Below the pieces are notes generated by a model. That model was not told the DNA's origin and searched no databases. It saw only the letters and a program-made list of their open reading frames with translations. DNA of 64,000 nt, from contig NZ_JAHTKP010000015.1 of assembly GCF_019192735.1 (NCBI RefSeq), forward strand, positions 103,539-167,538. The letters are read 5' to 3'. Each line of letters opens with the position of its first letter. Positions within the stretch are counted from its first letter, which is position 1. The position numbers and the translations under genes were made by a program. The stretch is from Kitasatospora aureofaciens (GTDB lineage Bacteria > Actinomycetota > Actinomycetes > Streptomycetales > Streptomycetaceae). This document shows, in pieces, positions 15,127 to 22,865 of the stretch.

Positions 15127-16793
15127 ACGGCTCGGGCTCCTCGATCGGTGCGGCGCAGGGCCCGCCCGGGCCGGGCGCCCGTGGTGCGGCCCTGCCGGAC
15201 GACGGCAGTGCCGTTGACATACACGTGCTCGATGCCCTCGGCGGGCAGCCGGGGTTGCTCGAAGGTGGCGGCGTCCCGGACCCATTGCGGGTCGAAGAGC
15301 ACCAGGTCGGCGTGGCACCCGGGGGCGATCCGGCCGCGCCGGTGCAGCCCGAGCCGGGCAGCGGGCCGCCCGGTCATCCGGGCCACCGCCTCCTCCAGCG
15401 TAAGAACGCCCAACTCCCTGCTGTAACGGCCGAGATAGCGCGGGAACGTCCCCCAGGCGCGCGGGTGCGGGCGGGCGCCGACGAGTAGACCGTCGCTGCC
15501 CGCCGTGTGCGCCGGGTGGCGCATGATCGCCCGGACGTTCTCCTCATGCCCGACGTGCTGAAGGATCGTCGTGGCCAACTCGTCCTGTCGCAGCAGGTCG
15601 AGGAAGACCTCCGTACCGCTGCGCCCCTGCTCGGCGGCGAGTTCGGCGACGGTCCGGCCGACGGCGTCCGCCAGGGCCGGCGACCGGACGCCCGACAGCT
15701 GGATCGTCGCCCAGTCGGTGACCACGCCGTGGCAGCCGTCGCTGCCCGACTCCTCCACCGCGTACCGGATCCGCTCGCACGCGGCCGGGTCGGCGAGCCG
15801 CGCGAGTGTGGCCGCCGGGCCGCCCTCGGTGGCCCAACTCGGCAGCAGGGCAGCCAGGGTGGTGGATCCGGGCAGGTAGGGGTAGCTGTCCAGGGTGAGG
15901 TCCACGCCGTCGGCGAGTGCTTCGTCGACGAGGTCCAGCAGTTCGCCGGCCCGGCCCCGGTTGACGCCGAAGTTCATGGTGGCGTGGGTCAGGTGCAGCG
16001 CGCAGCCGCTCCGCCGCGCGATCTCCACCATCTCCGTGTATCCCTCCAACGCCCCTGCTCCGTACGAACGTTGGTGCGGGGCGTGGAAACCGCCGTAGGC
16101 CGCGACCACCGTGCACAGCTCGACCAGCTCGGCGGTGTCCGCGTACATCCCGGGGGTGTAGCTGAGGCCGCTGGACATGCCGACCGCACCGTCCAGCAGG
16201 CTCCGTGCCAACACCTGCCGCATCCGGTCGAGTTCGGCCGGGGTCGGCGGGCGGTCGGCCCAGCCCATGGCGAGCATCCGAAGCGAGCCGTGCGGGACCA
16301 GGTAGCAGGTGTTGACGGCGACGCCGGTGCGGTCGAGGCGGTCGAGGTAGCCGGCGACGTCGCGCCAGTCCCAGTCGAAGTCCGCCGGGTCGCCGTTCCA
16401 GCCCGCCAGTTGGCGGCGCAGCGCGGGCAGCGTGGTGTCGTCCACCGGCGCGTAGGACAGGCCGTCCTGGCCGAGGACCTCGCAGGTGACGCCCTGGGTG
16501 ACCTTGGCCGGGTGCTCGGGTTCGAGCAGCAGGGCGAGGTCGGAGTGGGCGTGCATGTCGATGAAGCCAGGGGCGAGGACCAGCCCGTCGGCGTCCACCT
16601 CCCTGGCGCCGGGCAGGCCGTCGCCGATCCCGCTGGTCACGCCGGCGGCGATCTCGGTGATCAGCCCGTCGGCGATCCGGACGTCCGCCCGGTACCGGGA
16701 CGCGCCGGTACCGTCGATGACCGTCGCATCCCGGAAGACAGTGGAGCCCCGGAAGACGACACCCCGGGAGACGTCACCCCCGCCGCCCACCAT
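15123..16793 (-). CDS. N-acyl-D-amino-acid deacylase-family amidohydrolase
   Basis: 556 residues from the ATG at 16793, which overlaps the stop of the upstream deaminase gene (TGATG). It has the TIM-barrel metal-dependent amidohydrolase fold: N-terminal beta domain, APGFIDMHAHSDL with H81 and H83, LHLTHATMNFG, DSYPYLPGSTT, and TAGSDGLLVGARPHPRAWGTFPRYLGRY, the segment that closes the site in D-aminoacylases. Classical D-aminoacylases have Cys in GVTTVVVGNCG; here the aligned residue is D110 (GVTCEVLGQDG), with a Cys six residues earlier. The enzyme should remove an acyl group from an N-acylated substrate. From context, N-acetyl-D-glucosaminate is a plausible alternative to N-acyl-D-amino acids. 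Confidence 0.82.
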   Translation of the reverse strand: MVGGGGDVSRGVVFRGSTVFRDATVIDGTGASRYRADVRIADGLITEIAAGVTSGIGDGLPGAREVDADGLVLAPGFIDMHAHSDLALLLEPEHPAKVTQGVTCEVLGQDGLSYAPVDDTTLPALRRQLAGWNGDPADFDWDWRDVAGYLDRLDRTGVAVNTCYLVPHGSLRMLAMGWADRPPTPAELDRMRQVLARSLLDGAVGMSSGLSYTPGMYADTAELVELCTVVAAYGGFHAPHQRSYGAGALEGYTEMVEIARRSGCALHLTHATMNFGVNRGRAGELLDLVDEALADGVDLTLDSYPYLPGSTTLAALLPSWATEGGPAATLARLADPAACERIRYAVEESGSDGCHGVVTDWATIQLSGVRSPALADAVGRTVAELAAEQGRSGTEVFLDLLRQDELATTILQHVGHEENVRAIMRHPAHTAGSDGLLVGARPHPRAWGTFPRYLGRYSRELGVLTLEEAVARMTGRPAARLGLHRRGRIAPGCHADLVLFDPQWVRDAATFEQPRLPAEGIEHVYVNGTAVVRQGRTTGARPGRALRRTDRGARAV

Positions 16794-18094
16794 CAGAAGA
16801 ACGTCCTGACCAGCCCGGTGACCCTGGGCTCGGGGGCGTCCGCGGAGTCCAGCACCGGGATCATCGTCCACTTGTCGAAGGCGGTGCACGGGTGCGAGAC
16901 ACCGAGCCGCAGCACCGCGCCGACGGGCGCGAGGTCGCCCGCGTCCCGCAGGAAGGCGTGCTGGTCGTTGAGCGCGGTGATCCGGGCCGCCGTCCCGGTC
17001 AACTCGGCGCCGCCGCGCACGCGTTGCGGCTCCGGCAGACCTTCGTCGAACGGCAGGTCGCGCTTTCCGGCGTCCAACAGGGCGAGTTGGGGCTCGGGCC
17101 GGGACACCACCCGGGCCCAGCCGTGCAGGGCGCTGCGGAAGGGGGCGTCGCCTGCGCCCCGGACGAGCGGCGAGATCCCGCGGTAGAAGCCGTCGTCGTG
17201 CGCGAGGTAGGCGCCCGAGCGCAGCACCGTGAAGGTGTCCGGGAGACCGGCCAACTCCTCGACCACCAGGTCGAAGTAGGCGCTGCCGCCGGCCGAGACG
17301 ATCGGCGGCGCGTCGTCGGGGTAGGCGCGCGTGAGGCGCCCGTGCAGCTCGGCGAGCGCCTTCAGGTAACCGCGGACGGTGGCCAGCCCGTCGGCCGTGG
17401 CGTCGTGCGCGAGCGCGCCCTCGTACCCGCCGACGCCGGCGAGGCGCAGGGCCGGGGCGCGCAGCACGGCGGCGGCGATCTCGACGGCCGCGTCAACGCC
17501 GCGGGCGCCGGTCCGCCCGCCGGGGCCGCCGAGTTCGACCAGCACCTCGACCGGCCGCTCGGCCCCGGCGGCGCGCAGCGCCTCGTCCATCAGCCGGACG
17601 CTTTCGGTGGAGTCCACCCAGGAGACGAAGGCGAACTCCGGGTCGGCGGCGAGCTCGGCGGCGAGCCAGCCGAGACCGGCCGGGTCGAGCAGGGTGTTGG
17701 CGAGCAGGATCCGCCGGACCCCGAAGGCGCGGGCGACCCGGACCTGCGGCAGGTTGGCGAGGGTGATGCCGTGGCTGCCGGCGTCCAGCTGCGCCTGCCA
17801 GAGGGCGGGCGCCATGGTGGTCTTGCCGTGCGGGGCGAGGGCGACGCCGGCCTTGGCGCACCAGTCGGCCATGGTCCGCAGGTTGTGGTCGAGCGCGGCG
17901 GCGTCGAGGGTGAGCAGCGGGGTGCCGAGGCCGCCGAGGGTGGGCCCGGTGGCCAGCCACTCGCGGACGGTACGCCCCCAGGCGTCCGCCGGGAGCGCCT
18001 TGAACCGCCAGTCGAGCGGCTCGTCGGCGAGGGCCGCCACCGCGGCGCCGTCGATGCCCGGCCCGGTGCCGCTGCGTACGAAGGTCTGCTCCAC
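16793..18094 (-). CDS. fold-type III PLP deaminase (D-serine dehydratase/D-threonine aldolase-like)
   Basis: 433 residues. The N-terminal alanine racemase-like barrel has the PLP lysine K91 in APHGKTTMAPALW, preceded by TPLLTLDAAALDHNL. The C-terminal domain has H401 and C403 in SHPCTAFDKW, the His-x-Cys zinc site of eukaryotic-type D-serine dehydratases. Such enzymes eliminate ammonia from beta-hydroxy D-amino acids; automatic annotation often calls them amino acid deaminase. D-glucosaminate also has the 2-amino-3-hydroxy acid pattern, and its dehydration would give 2-keto-3-deoxygluconate, the substrate of the divergent kinase. First gene of the minus-strand operon, with the ATG 18 bases from the operator-like repeats. 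Confidence 0.85.
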   Translation of the reverse strand: MEQTFVRSGTGPGIDGAAVAALADEPLDWRFKALPADAWGRTVREWLATGPTLGGLGTPLLTLDAAALDHNLRTMADWCAKAGVALAPHGKTTMAPALWQAQLDAGSHGITLANLPQVRVARAFGVRRILLANTLLDPAGLGWLAAELAADPEFAFVSWVDSTESVRLMDEALRAAGAERPVEVLVELGGPGGRTGARGVDAAVEIAAAVLRAPALRLAGVGGYEGALAHDATADGLATVRGYLKALAELHGRLTRAYPDDAPPIVSAGGSAYFDLVVEELAGLPDTFTVLRSGAYLAHDDGFYRGISPLVRGAGDAPFRSALHGWARVVSRPEPQLALLDAGKRDLPFDEGLPEPQRVRGGAELTGTAARITALNDQHAFLRDAGDLAPVGAVLRLGVSHPCTAFDKWTMIPVLDSADAPEPRVTGLVRTFF

Positions 18095-18114
18095 CGTCTT
18101 CCTCCATCAGCCAA

Positions 18115-18166
18115 GTTGCAACATGCGCAACGATGGTTGCACATGCTGGCATCTCGGTTCTAGCAT
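18115..18166 (+). promoter_or_regulatory. divergent control region: operator-like repeats and kinase promoter
   Basis: GTTGCAACATGCGCAAC (18115-18131) is an inverted repeat with 5-base arms, GTTGC and GCAAC, about a 7-base centre, and GGTTGCAC follows at 18135-18142, giving a third GTTGC-type half-site. TTGCAC (18137-18142) and TAGCAT (18161-18166), 18 bases apart, form a good promoter for the plus-strand kinase-IclR-RidA operon, overlapping the half-site. The minus-strand deaminase operon begins at 18094. The IclR protein encoded nearby is the likely ligand-responsive repressor of both directions. Confidence 0.5.
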
Positions 18167-18205
18167 CGGCGCCGGACCACGGTCAACGGAACCGCAGCAC
18201 GGCCG

Positions 18206-18330
18206 CCGCACGACGCCGACCCACCGGCGGCTGCACACCCCCCGATGCCTGACGCCAACCCACCGGCCGCCGCACGACGCCGACGCACCGGCCGACCACC
18301 GCCCGCCGCACCGGCCGCCGCAGACGAGGA
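18206..18330 (+). repeat. degenerate direct repeats in the 5' leader of the kinase gene
   Basis: Three or four imperfect copies of a GC-rich unit, GACGCCGACCCACCGGC-like, occur between the promoter at 18166 and the kinase ATG at 18340: GACGCCGACCCACCGGCGGC, GACGCCAACCCACCGGCCGC, GACGCCGACGCACCGGCCGA, then a shorter CGCCGCACCGGCCGCCGC. They give the mRNA an untranslated leader of about 170 bases, long for this group. No riboswitch class was recognised. It may be a simple expansion. Confidence 0.45.
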
Positions 18331-18339
18331 GCCCTGCAG

Positions 18340-19512
18340 ATGCCGCGACAGGACACACCGGACCCGGCGCGCCTCGGCCCGCCGACCGCCGTGTGCGTGG
18401 GCGAGTCGATGGCGGTGCTGCTGCCGGACCGCCCGGGCCCGCTGGAGGCGGTGGAGAACTTCCGGCTCTCGGTCGGCGGCGCGGAGTCCAACGTGGCCGG
18501 CGCGCTCACCGCACTCGGCGTCCCGACCGCCTGGATCAGCCGGGTCGGCGACGACGGCTTCGGCCGCCGCCTGCTCGCCGAGGTCGCCGCCCGCGGGGTG
18601 GACGTCTCGGCGGTCTCCGTCGACCCGCACCGCCCGACCGGCCTCTACCTCAAGGAAGTCGGCGGCTCCACCGGCCACCGCCACGACCTCGGCCCCGGCC
18701 GCAGCCGCCTGCACTACCACCGCCGCGGCTCGGCCGCCGCAGCGCTCTCCCCCGCCCTGCTGGACGACCCCGCCGCCGCCCGACTCCTGGCCGACGCCCG
18801 GCTGCTGCACCTGTCCGGGATCACCGCCGCGCTGTCCGACGACTGCCTCGCCCTCCTGCGCACCCTGCTGGCCGACCGCCGCCCGGACCGCCTGGTCAGC
18901 TTCGACCTGAACTGGCGCCCCGCGCTCTGGCACGACCGCGACCCGGCCGTCCTGCCGCCCCTGCTCGACGCCGCCGGCGTCCTGCTGCTCGGCGCCGACG
19001 AGGCCGAGGCCGCGTTCGGCACGGGCGACCCGGCCGCGCTGCGCCGCCGCTTCCCCACCCCCGCCACCGTCGTCGTCAAGGACGCCGCCCGGACGGTCAC
19101 CGCGCTGGAACGGGACGGTACGGCGATCGCCGAACCCGCCCTCGCCGTCGAGGTGGTCGAGGCGACCGGCGCCGGCGACGCCTTCGCGGCCGGCTACCTG
19201 GCCGGCGCCCTCCGCGGCCTCGACCAGCGCCGCCGCCTGCGGCTCGGCCACCTGAGCGCCGCGTGCGCCCTCACCGCCCACGGCGACCAGGCCGAACTGC
19301 CGCCCTCCCCCGTCGCGACCGCCCTGCTCAACGCCTCCCCCGCCGACTGGGCCGCCACCCGCGTCACCGCGGACGGGATCACCGGGCCCGCCCTCCCCGC
19401 GAGAATGGCCCCGACCGGCCAGAGCGGCACCGACCCGACCCCGACCAGCCCCAGCCCCAGCCCCAGCACGAGCCCGAGCCCGAGCCCGAGCAGAACGAGC
19501 GGAGCACGATGA
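18340..19512 (+). CDS. PfkB-family sugar kinase, 2-keto-3-deoxygluconate kinase-like
   Basis: 390 residues, longer than the usual 310-340. CVGESMAVLLP at the N-terminus, VGGAESNVAGALTALG (substrate-side glycines), SFDLNWRPALW (the D-x-N-x-R-P-x-L-W motif typical of KDG kinases), and the PfkB signature EATGAGDAFAAGYLAGAL with the catalytic base D280. It should phosphorylate 2-keto-3-deoxygluconate to KDPG with ATP. Residues from about 345 form an extra Pro/Ser/Thr-rich tail (SPSPSPSTSPSPSPS) encoded by a CCCAGC/CCGAGC hexamer repeat. The tail overlaps the IclR start (ATGA), so it is translated up to the next gene. First gene of the plus-strand operon. Confidence 0.85.
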   Translation: MPRQDTPDPARLGPPTAVCVGESMAVLLPDRPGPLEAVENFRLSVGGAESNVAGALTALGVPTAWISRVGDDGFGRRLLAEVAARGVDVSAVSVDPHRPTGLYLKEVGGSTGHRHDLGPGRSRLHYHRRGSAAAALSPALLDDPAAARLLADARLLHLSGITAALSDDCLALLRTLLADRRPDRLVSFDLNWRPALWHDRDPAVLPPLLDAAGVLLLGADEAEAAFGTGDPAALRRRFPTPATVVVKDAARTVTALERDGTAIAEPALAVEVVEATGAGDAFAAGYLAGALRGLDQRRRLRLGHLSAACALTAHGDQAELPPSPVATALLNASPADWAATRVTADGITGPALPARMAPTGQSGTDPTPTSPSPSPSTSPSPSPSRTSGAR

Positions 19513-20258
19513 GCCAGACCGTCACCCGCGCCCTGCGCATCCTCGCCGAGCTCGGCGAGGGCGAGCGCTCCCTCGACCAGCTGGCCGAGGTGCTCGGCGT
19601 ACACAAGACCACCGCGCTGCGTCTGCTCCAGAGCCTCGAAGCGGAACGATTCGTCTACCGCGACGCCGGCTACCGCTACCACCTGGGCGCCGGCCTGTTC
19701 GCCCTCTCCGGCCTCGCCCTGGAGCAGCGCGGCATCCGCCGGATCGCCGCCCCCCACCTGGCCGAGCTCAACGCCGCCACCGGCCAGACCGTGCACCTGG
19801 CCGCGTACGAGGGCGGCGAGGTCGTCTACATCGACAAGTTCGACTCCCGTCACCCGGTCCGGATGTACTCCCGGATCGGCCTGCGCGCCGCGCTGCACAG
19901 CGCCGCCGTCTCCAAGGTGCTGCTCGCCGACCTGCCGCTGCCCGAGCGGCGCCGGGTGGTGGCCGGCATCGACTTCACCCCGCACACCGCGCACACCCTC
20001 ACCACGCCCGAGGCGCTGCTCGCCGAGCTGGAGAAGGTGGCCGCGCAGGGCTGGGCGCAGGACCACGCCGAGCACGAGGCGTTCATCAACTGCGTGGCCG
20101 CGCCGGTCCGGGACGCCAGCGGCCGGGTCGTCGCCGCCGCGTCGATCTCGGTACCGGACGTCGTCCTCCCCTACGAGCAAGTGCTGGAACTCCTCCCGCA
20201 GTTGCTCGCCACCACCCGCGCCATCTCGGCCGACTGCGGTCGTCCGGAACACAACTGA
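19509..20258 (+). CDS. IclR-family transcriptional regulator
   Basis: 249 residues. The N-terminal winged helix is SQTVTRALRILAELGEGERSLDQLAEVLGVHKTTALRLLQSLE, and the C-terminal effector domain contains RRIAAPHLAELNAATGQTVHLAAYEGGEVVYIDKFDSRHPVRMYSRIG, HSAAVSKVLLADLP and ASISVPDV. IclR proteins bind small organic acids and sugar derivatives and usually control adjacent catabolic genes. It is translationally coupled to the kinase by a four-base overlap. The inverted repeats at 18115-18142 between the divergent operons are its most likely binding site. The inducer may be KDG, KDPG or the imported substrate. Confidence 0.93.
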   Translation: MSQTVTRALRILAELGEGERSLDQLAEVLGVHKTTALRLLQSLEAERFVYRDAGYRYHLGAGLFALSGLALEQRGIRRIAAPHLAELNAATGQTVHLAAYEGGEVVYIDKFDSRHPVRMYSRIGLRAALHSAAVSKVLLADLPLPERRRVVAGIDFTPHTAHTLTTPEALLAELEKVAAQGWAQDHAEHEAFINCVAAPVRDASGRVVAAASISVPDVVLPYEQVLELLPQLLATTRAISADCGRPEHN

Positions 20259-20278
20259 CGAGCCGTCAAAGGAACCAC

Positions 20279-20686
20279 ATGACCGACAAGACCGAGATCC
20301 GCACCGACGGCGCCCCCGCCCCGGCCTGGATGTTCTCCCAGGGCGTCCGCAAGGGCCCGATCCTCCAGGTCTCCGGCCAGGGCCCGCAGGACCCGGCCAC
20401 CGGCGAGTACCTCCACCACGGCGACGTGAAGGCGCAGACCCGGCGGACGCTGGAGAACGTCAAGGCGATCGTCGAGGCCGGCGGCGCGACCGTCGAGGAC
20501 GTCGTGATGTTCCGCGTCTACCTCACCAAGCGCGCCGACTTCCCGCTGATGAACGAGGTCTACGCCGAGTTCATCGAGGAGAACATCAAGCCGGGCGGCG
20601 TGAAGCCCTGCCGCACCACGATCTTCGTCGAGCTGCCGCAGGAGCCGATGCTGGTCGAGATCGACGCCCAGGCCGTCGTCGCCTGA
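20279..20686 (+). CDS. RidA-family reactive imine/enamine deaminase
   Basis: 135 residues with the RidA (YjgF/YER057c/UK114) layout: PAWMFSQGVRKGPILQVSGQGPQDPATG, then TRRTLENVKAIVEAGGATVEDVVMFRVYLT, and the closing segment PCRTTIFVELPQEPMLVEIDAQAVV. The conserved Arg that grips the imine carboxylate is in PCRTT. RidA hydrolyses the unstable enamine and imine products made by PLP dehydratases. Its place behind the kinase and IclR genes, divergent from a PLP deaminase, fits a clean-up role for that enzyme. Good ribosome binding site (AAAGGAACCAC). Confidence 0.92.
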   Translation: MTDKTEIRTDGAPAPAWMFSQGVRKGPILQVSGQGPQDPATGEYLHHGDVKAQTRRTLENVKAIVEAGGATVEDVVMFRVYLTKRADFPLMNEVYAEFIEENIKPGGVKPCRTTIFVELPQEPMLVEIDAQAVVA

Positions 20687-20697
20687 GCACGCAGAGG

Positions 20698-20726
20698 GGC
20701 CCGGACGACCAGGCGTCCGGGCCTTT
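20698..20726. terminator. intrinsic terminator between ridA-like and MFS genes
   Basis: 10-bp stem GGCCCGGACG with its complement, 6-base loop ACCAGG, then TTTC on the plus strand, 11 bases after the RidA stop. It lies four bases beyond the end of the convergent MFS gene, so it probably serves both. Confidence 0.75.
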
Positions 20727-20730
20727 CGCG

Positions 20731-21945
20731 TCACCGCCCCGCAGTGACGCCCTCCTCCACCGCAGCACCCCCGCGCGCCACAACCCGACCGGCCGACGCG
20801 CCGTCCCTCCGCTCCAACCCCGCCGACAGCAGCGTCACCCCGAGCGCGACGGCGGTGAGCAGCCCGCCCACCCAGTTCGGCGCGTCGTAGCCGAGCCCGG
20901 CCGAGATGACCACGCCGCCGAGCCAGGCCGCCAGCGCGTTGCCCAGGTTGAACGCGGCGATGTTGGCGGCCGAGGCGAGCGTCGGCGCACCGGCCGCCTG
21001 GTCCATCACCCGCTTCTGCAGCGGCGCGACGGTCGCGAAGCCGAACAGCCCGATCAGCGGGATGGTGACGATCGCACCCACCTTGCTGTGCGCGGCGAGG
21101 GTGAACGCGAAGAGCAGCACCGCGAGCACCGCGAGGATGACGGAGAGACTGCGCATCAGCGCCCGGTCGGCGAACCAGCCGCCCAGCAGGTTGCCGACGA
21201 ACAGGCCGACGCCGAACAGGAACAGCAGCCCGGTGACGCTGCCCGGGGCGAACCCGGCCAGCTCGGTCATCATCGGCGTGATGTACGTGAACATCGCGAA
21301 GATACCGCCCCAGCCGAGCACCGTCATGGTCAGCGCGAGCCAGATCTGCGGCGTCCGGAAGACCGCCAACTCCGCGCCCAGGCGGGCGCCTTCGGGGCGC
21401 GGCTGGACGGGCACCAGCGTGGCGATCCCGATCAGACCGAGCACGCCGAGCCCGGCGACGGCGTAGAACGTCGAGCGCCAGCCGAGGTGCTGGCCGAGCA
21501 GGGTGCCCATCGGCACGCCGAGTACGTTGGCGGCGGTGAGGCCGGTGAACATCAGGGCGATGGCGCCGGCCCGCTTGTGCGGGGCGACCAGGTCGGCCGC
21601 GACGACCGCGCCGATGCCGAAGAACGCGCCGTGCGCGAAGGCGCTGACGATCCGGCCGACCATCAGCAGCCCGAAGGCGGGCGCGACGGCCGCGACCAGG
21701 TTCCCGGCGACGAACAGGCCCATCAGCGTCAGCAGCATCCCCTTGCGGGGTGCCCGGGTGCCGAGGACGGTGAGCAGCGGGCCGCCGACCACGACACCGA
21801 GGGCGTAGCCGGAGATGAGCAGGCCGGCGGTGGGGATGGACACCGAGAAGTCGCCGGCGACCTCGGGCAGCAGGCCCATGATCACGAACTCGGTGGTACC
21901 GATGCCGAAGGCACTGATCGCCAGCGCCAGGAGCGCGAGGGGCAT
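20731..21945 (-). CDS. MFS transporter, drug/sugar efflux DHA1 type
   Basis: 404 residues with 12 predicted spans. The start MPLALLALAISAFGIGTTEFVIMGLLPEVA is the hallmark of the YdhP/AraJ/Cmx group (AFxIGTTEFVxMGLLP). GPLLTVLGTRAPRKGMLL is the motif A loop between spans 2 and 3, and RIVSAFAHGAFFGIGAVVAADLV the motif B region. Substrate unknown; such proteins export drugs or sugars. ATG 21945 is chosen because longer frames add a polar segment unlike the family; GGAAAGCGATCCCTC precedes it. It faces the iron-box gene, with an AT-richer 190-base gap between the two starts. Confidence 0.85.
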   Translation of the reverse strand: MPLALLALAISAFGIGTTEFVIMGLLPEVAGDFSVSIPTAGLLISGYALGVVVGGPLLTVLGTRAPRKGMLLTLMGLFVAGNLVAAVAPAFGLLMVGRIVSAFAHGAFFGIGAVVAADLVAPHKRAGAIALMFTGLTAANVLGVPMGTLLGQHLGWRSTFYAVAGLGVLGLIGIATLVPVQPRPEGARLGAELAVFRTPQIWLALTMTVLGWGGIFAMFTYITPMMTELAGFAPGSVTGLLFLFGVGLFVGNLLGGWFADRALMRSLSVILAVLAVLLFAFTLAAHSKVGAIVTIPLIGLFGFATVAPLQKRVMDQAAGAPTLASAANIAAFNLGNALAAWLGGVVISAGLGYDAPNWVGGLLTAVALGVTLLSAGLERRDGASAGRVVARGGAAVEEGVTAGR

Positions 21946-22102
21946 GAGGGATCGCTTTCCGGGAGGAATCGTTTTCCGGGGAGGATTCTTTGCGCGTGCA
22001 ACTACCGGCGTCGACAATACGGACGTCCACGAATACTTGCAAGCGCCGTCTATCCCCACCCACACAGACCAACCCGACACTTGCCATCACACTCCGCCAT
22101 CA

Positions 22103-22121
22103 TTAGGTTAGGCTCACCTAA
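22103..22121 (+). promoter_or_regulatory. DmdR/IdeR-type iron box
   Basis: TTAGGTTAGGCTCACCTAA matches the 19-base DtxR-family iron box consensus of streptomycetes at every position, as I remember it. It lies 17 bases before the DUF2470 ATG, so iron-loaded DmdR1 should block transcription or elongation of that gene. GAGGAGGT follows at 22126 as its ribosome binding site. Confidence 0.88.
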
Positions 22122-22138
22122 CTACGAGGAGGTCCGCC

Positions 22139-22858
22139 ATGGGCAAGCACCGCACCGACGCCGAGGTGCCCGAACCCACCACCGCCGAACGGGTCCACAG
22201 CCTGCTCGCCGCCACCTCGTCGCTCACGGTCCGCGCCCTCGGCGAGCACCACGCCCTCGACAGCCCGGTCTCCGTCCACGGCTCCCGGCTCCGGCTGCGC
22301 GCCCCCATCGACGCCCCGCTCACCCTCGCCGCCGCCCGCGCCACCGACGGACTCGCCGTCGTCCTCGACGTCACCGACGTCGCCCCCGTCGCCGTCCGCG
22401 ACCGCGTCCGCGCCCGCCTCACCCTGGCCGGCCGGCTCCGCCTCGCCCACCTCGCCGACGACGGCGTCAGCGTCCACCTGCGCGTGGACGTCGCCCACGC
22501 CGTCCTCTCCACCCCTTACGGCACCGGCGCGATCACCGCCGCCGACCTCGCCCTCGCCCACCCCGACCCGCTCGCCCGCCCCGAGGCCGGCCTGCTCACC
22601 CACCTCGCCGACGACCACGCCGACGCGCTCGCCGTCCTCACCCGGCTGCTCGACCCCGCCCTCCTCGCGGACCGGCCCGACGTCCGCCCGCTCGCCCTCG
22701 ACCGCTACGGCCTGGTGCTGCGCCTGGACCACCCGCACGGCCACCGCGACGTCCGCCTGGTCTTCCCCGAACCCGCCGCCGACACCGAGGACTTCGGGCA
22801 CCGCATGCACGACCTGCTGGCTGCCGCCCGCAGCGCCCTTCCCGCCCACCAGATCTGA
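22139..22858 (+). CDS. DUF2470-type protein under iron control
   Basis: 239 residues, cytoplasmic, no membrane span. It has a split-barrel-like N-terminal part and a C-terminal helical region: PEAGLLTHLADDHADALAVL, then DRYGLVLRLDHPHGHRDVRLVFPEPAADTEDFGHRMHDLL, which match the DUF2470 domain seen at the C-terminus of haem-utilisation (HugZ/PNPOx-like) proteins. HLADDHADAL supplies paired His residues. The perfect iron box immediately upstream means that it is induced in iron starvation. A role in haem or iron handling is likely; the reaction is unknown. Codon use is extremely C-rich. Confidence 0.75.
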   Translation: MGKHRTDAEVPEPTTAERVHSLLAATSSLTVRALGEHHALDSPVSVHGSRLRLRAPIDAPLTLAAARATDGLAVVLDVTDVAPVAVRDRVRARLTLAGRLRLAHLADDGVSVHLRVDVAHAVLSTPYGTGAITAADLALAHPDPLARPEAGLLTHLADDHADALAVLTRLLDPALLADRPDVRPLALDRYGLVLRLDHPHGHRDVRLVFPEPAADTEDFGHRMHDLLAAARSALPAHQI

Positions 22859-22865
22859 CTGTCAA

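Noticed and set aside
12889..15426. 845-residue plus-strand frame
   Set aside because: Antisense to the GH13 and aldolase genes.
12781..20686. Secondary-metabolite gene cluster
   Set aside because: No synthase, carrier protein or tailoring core; the genes are catabolic.
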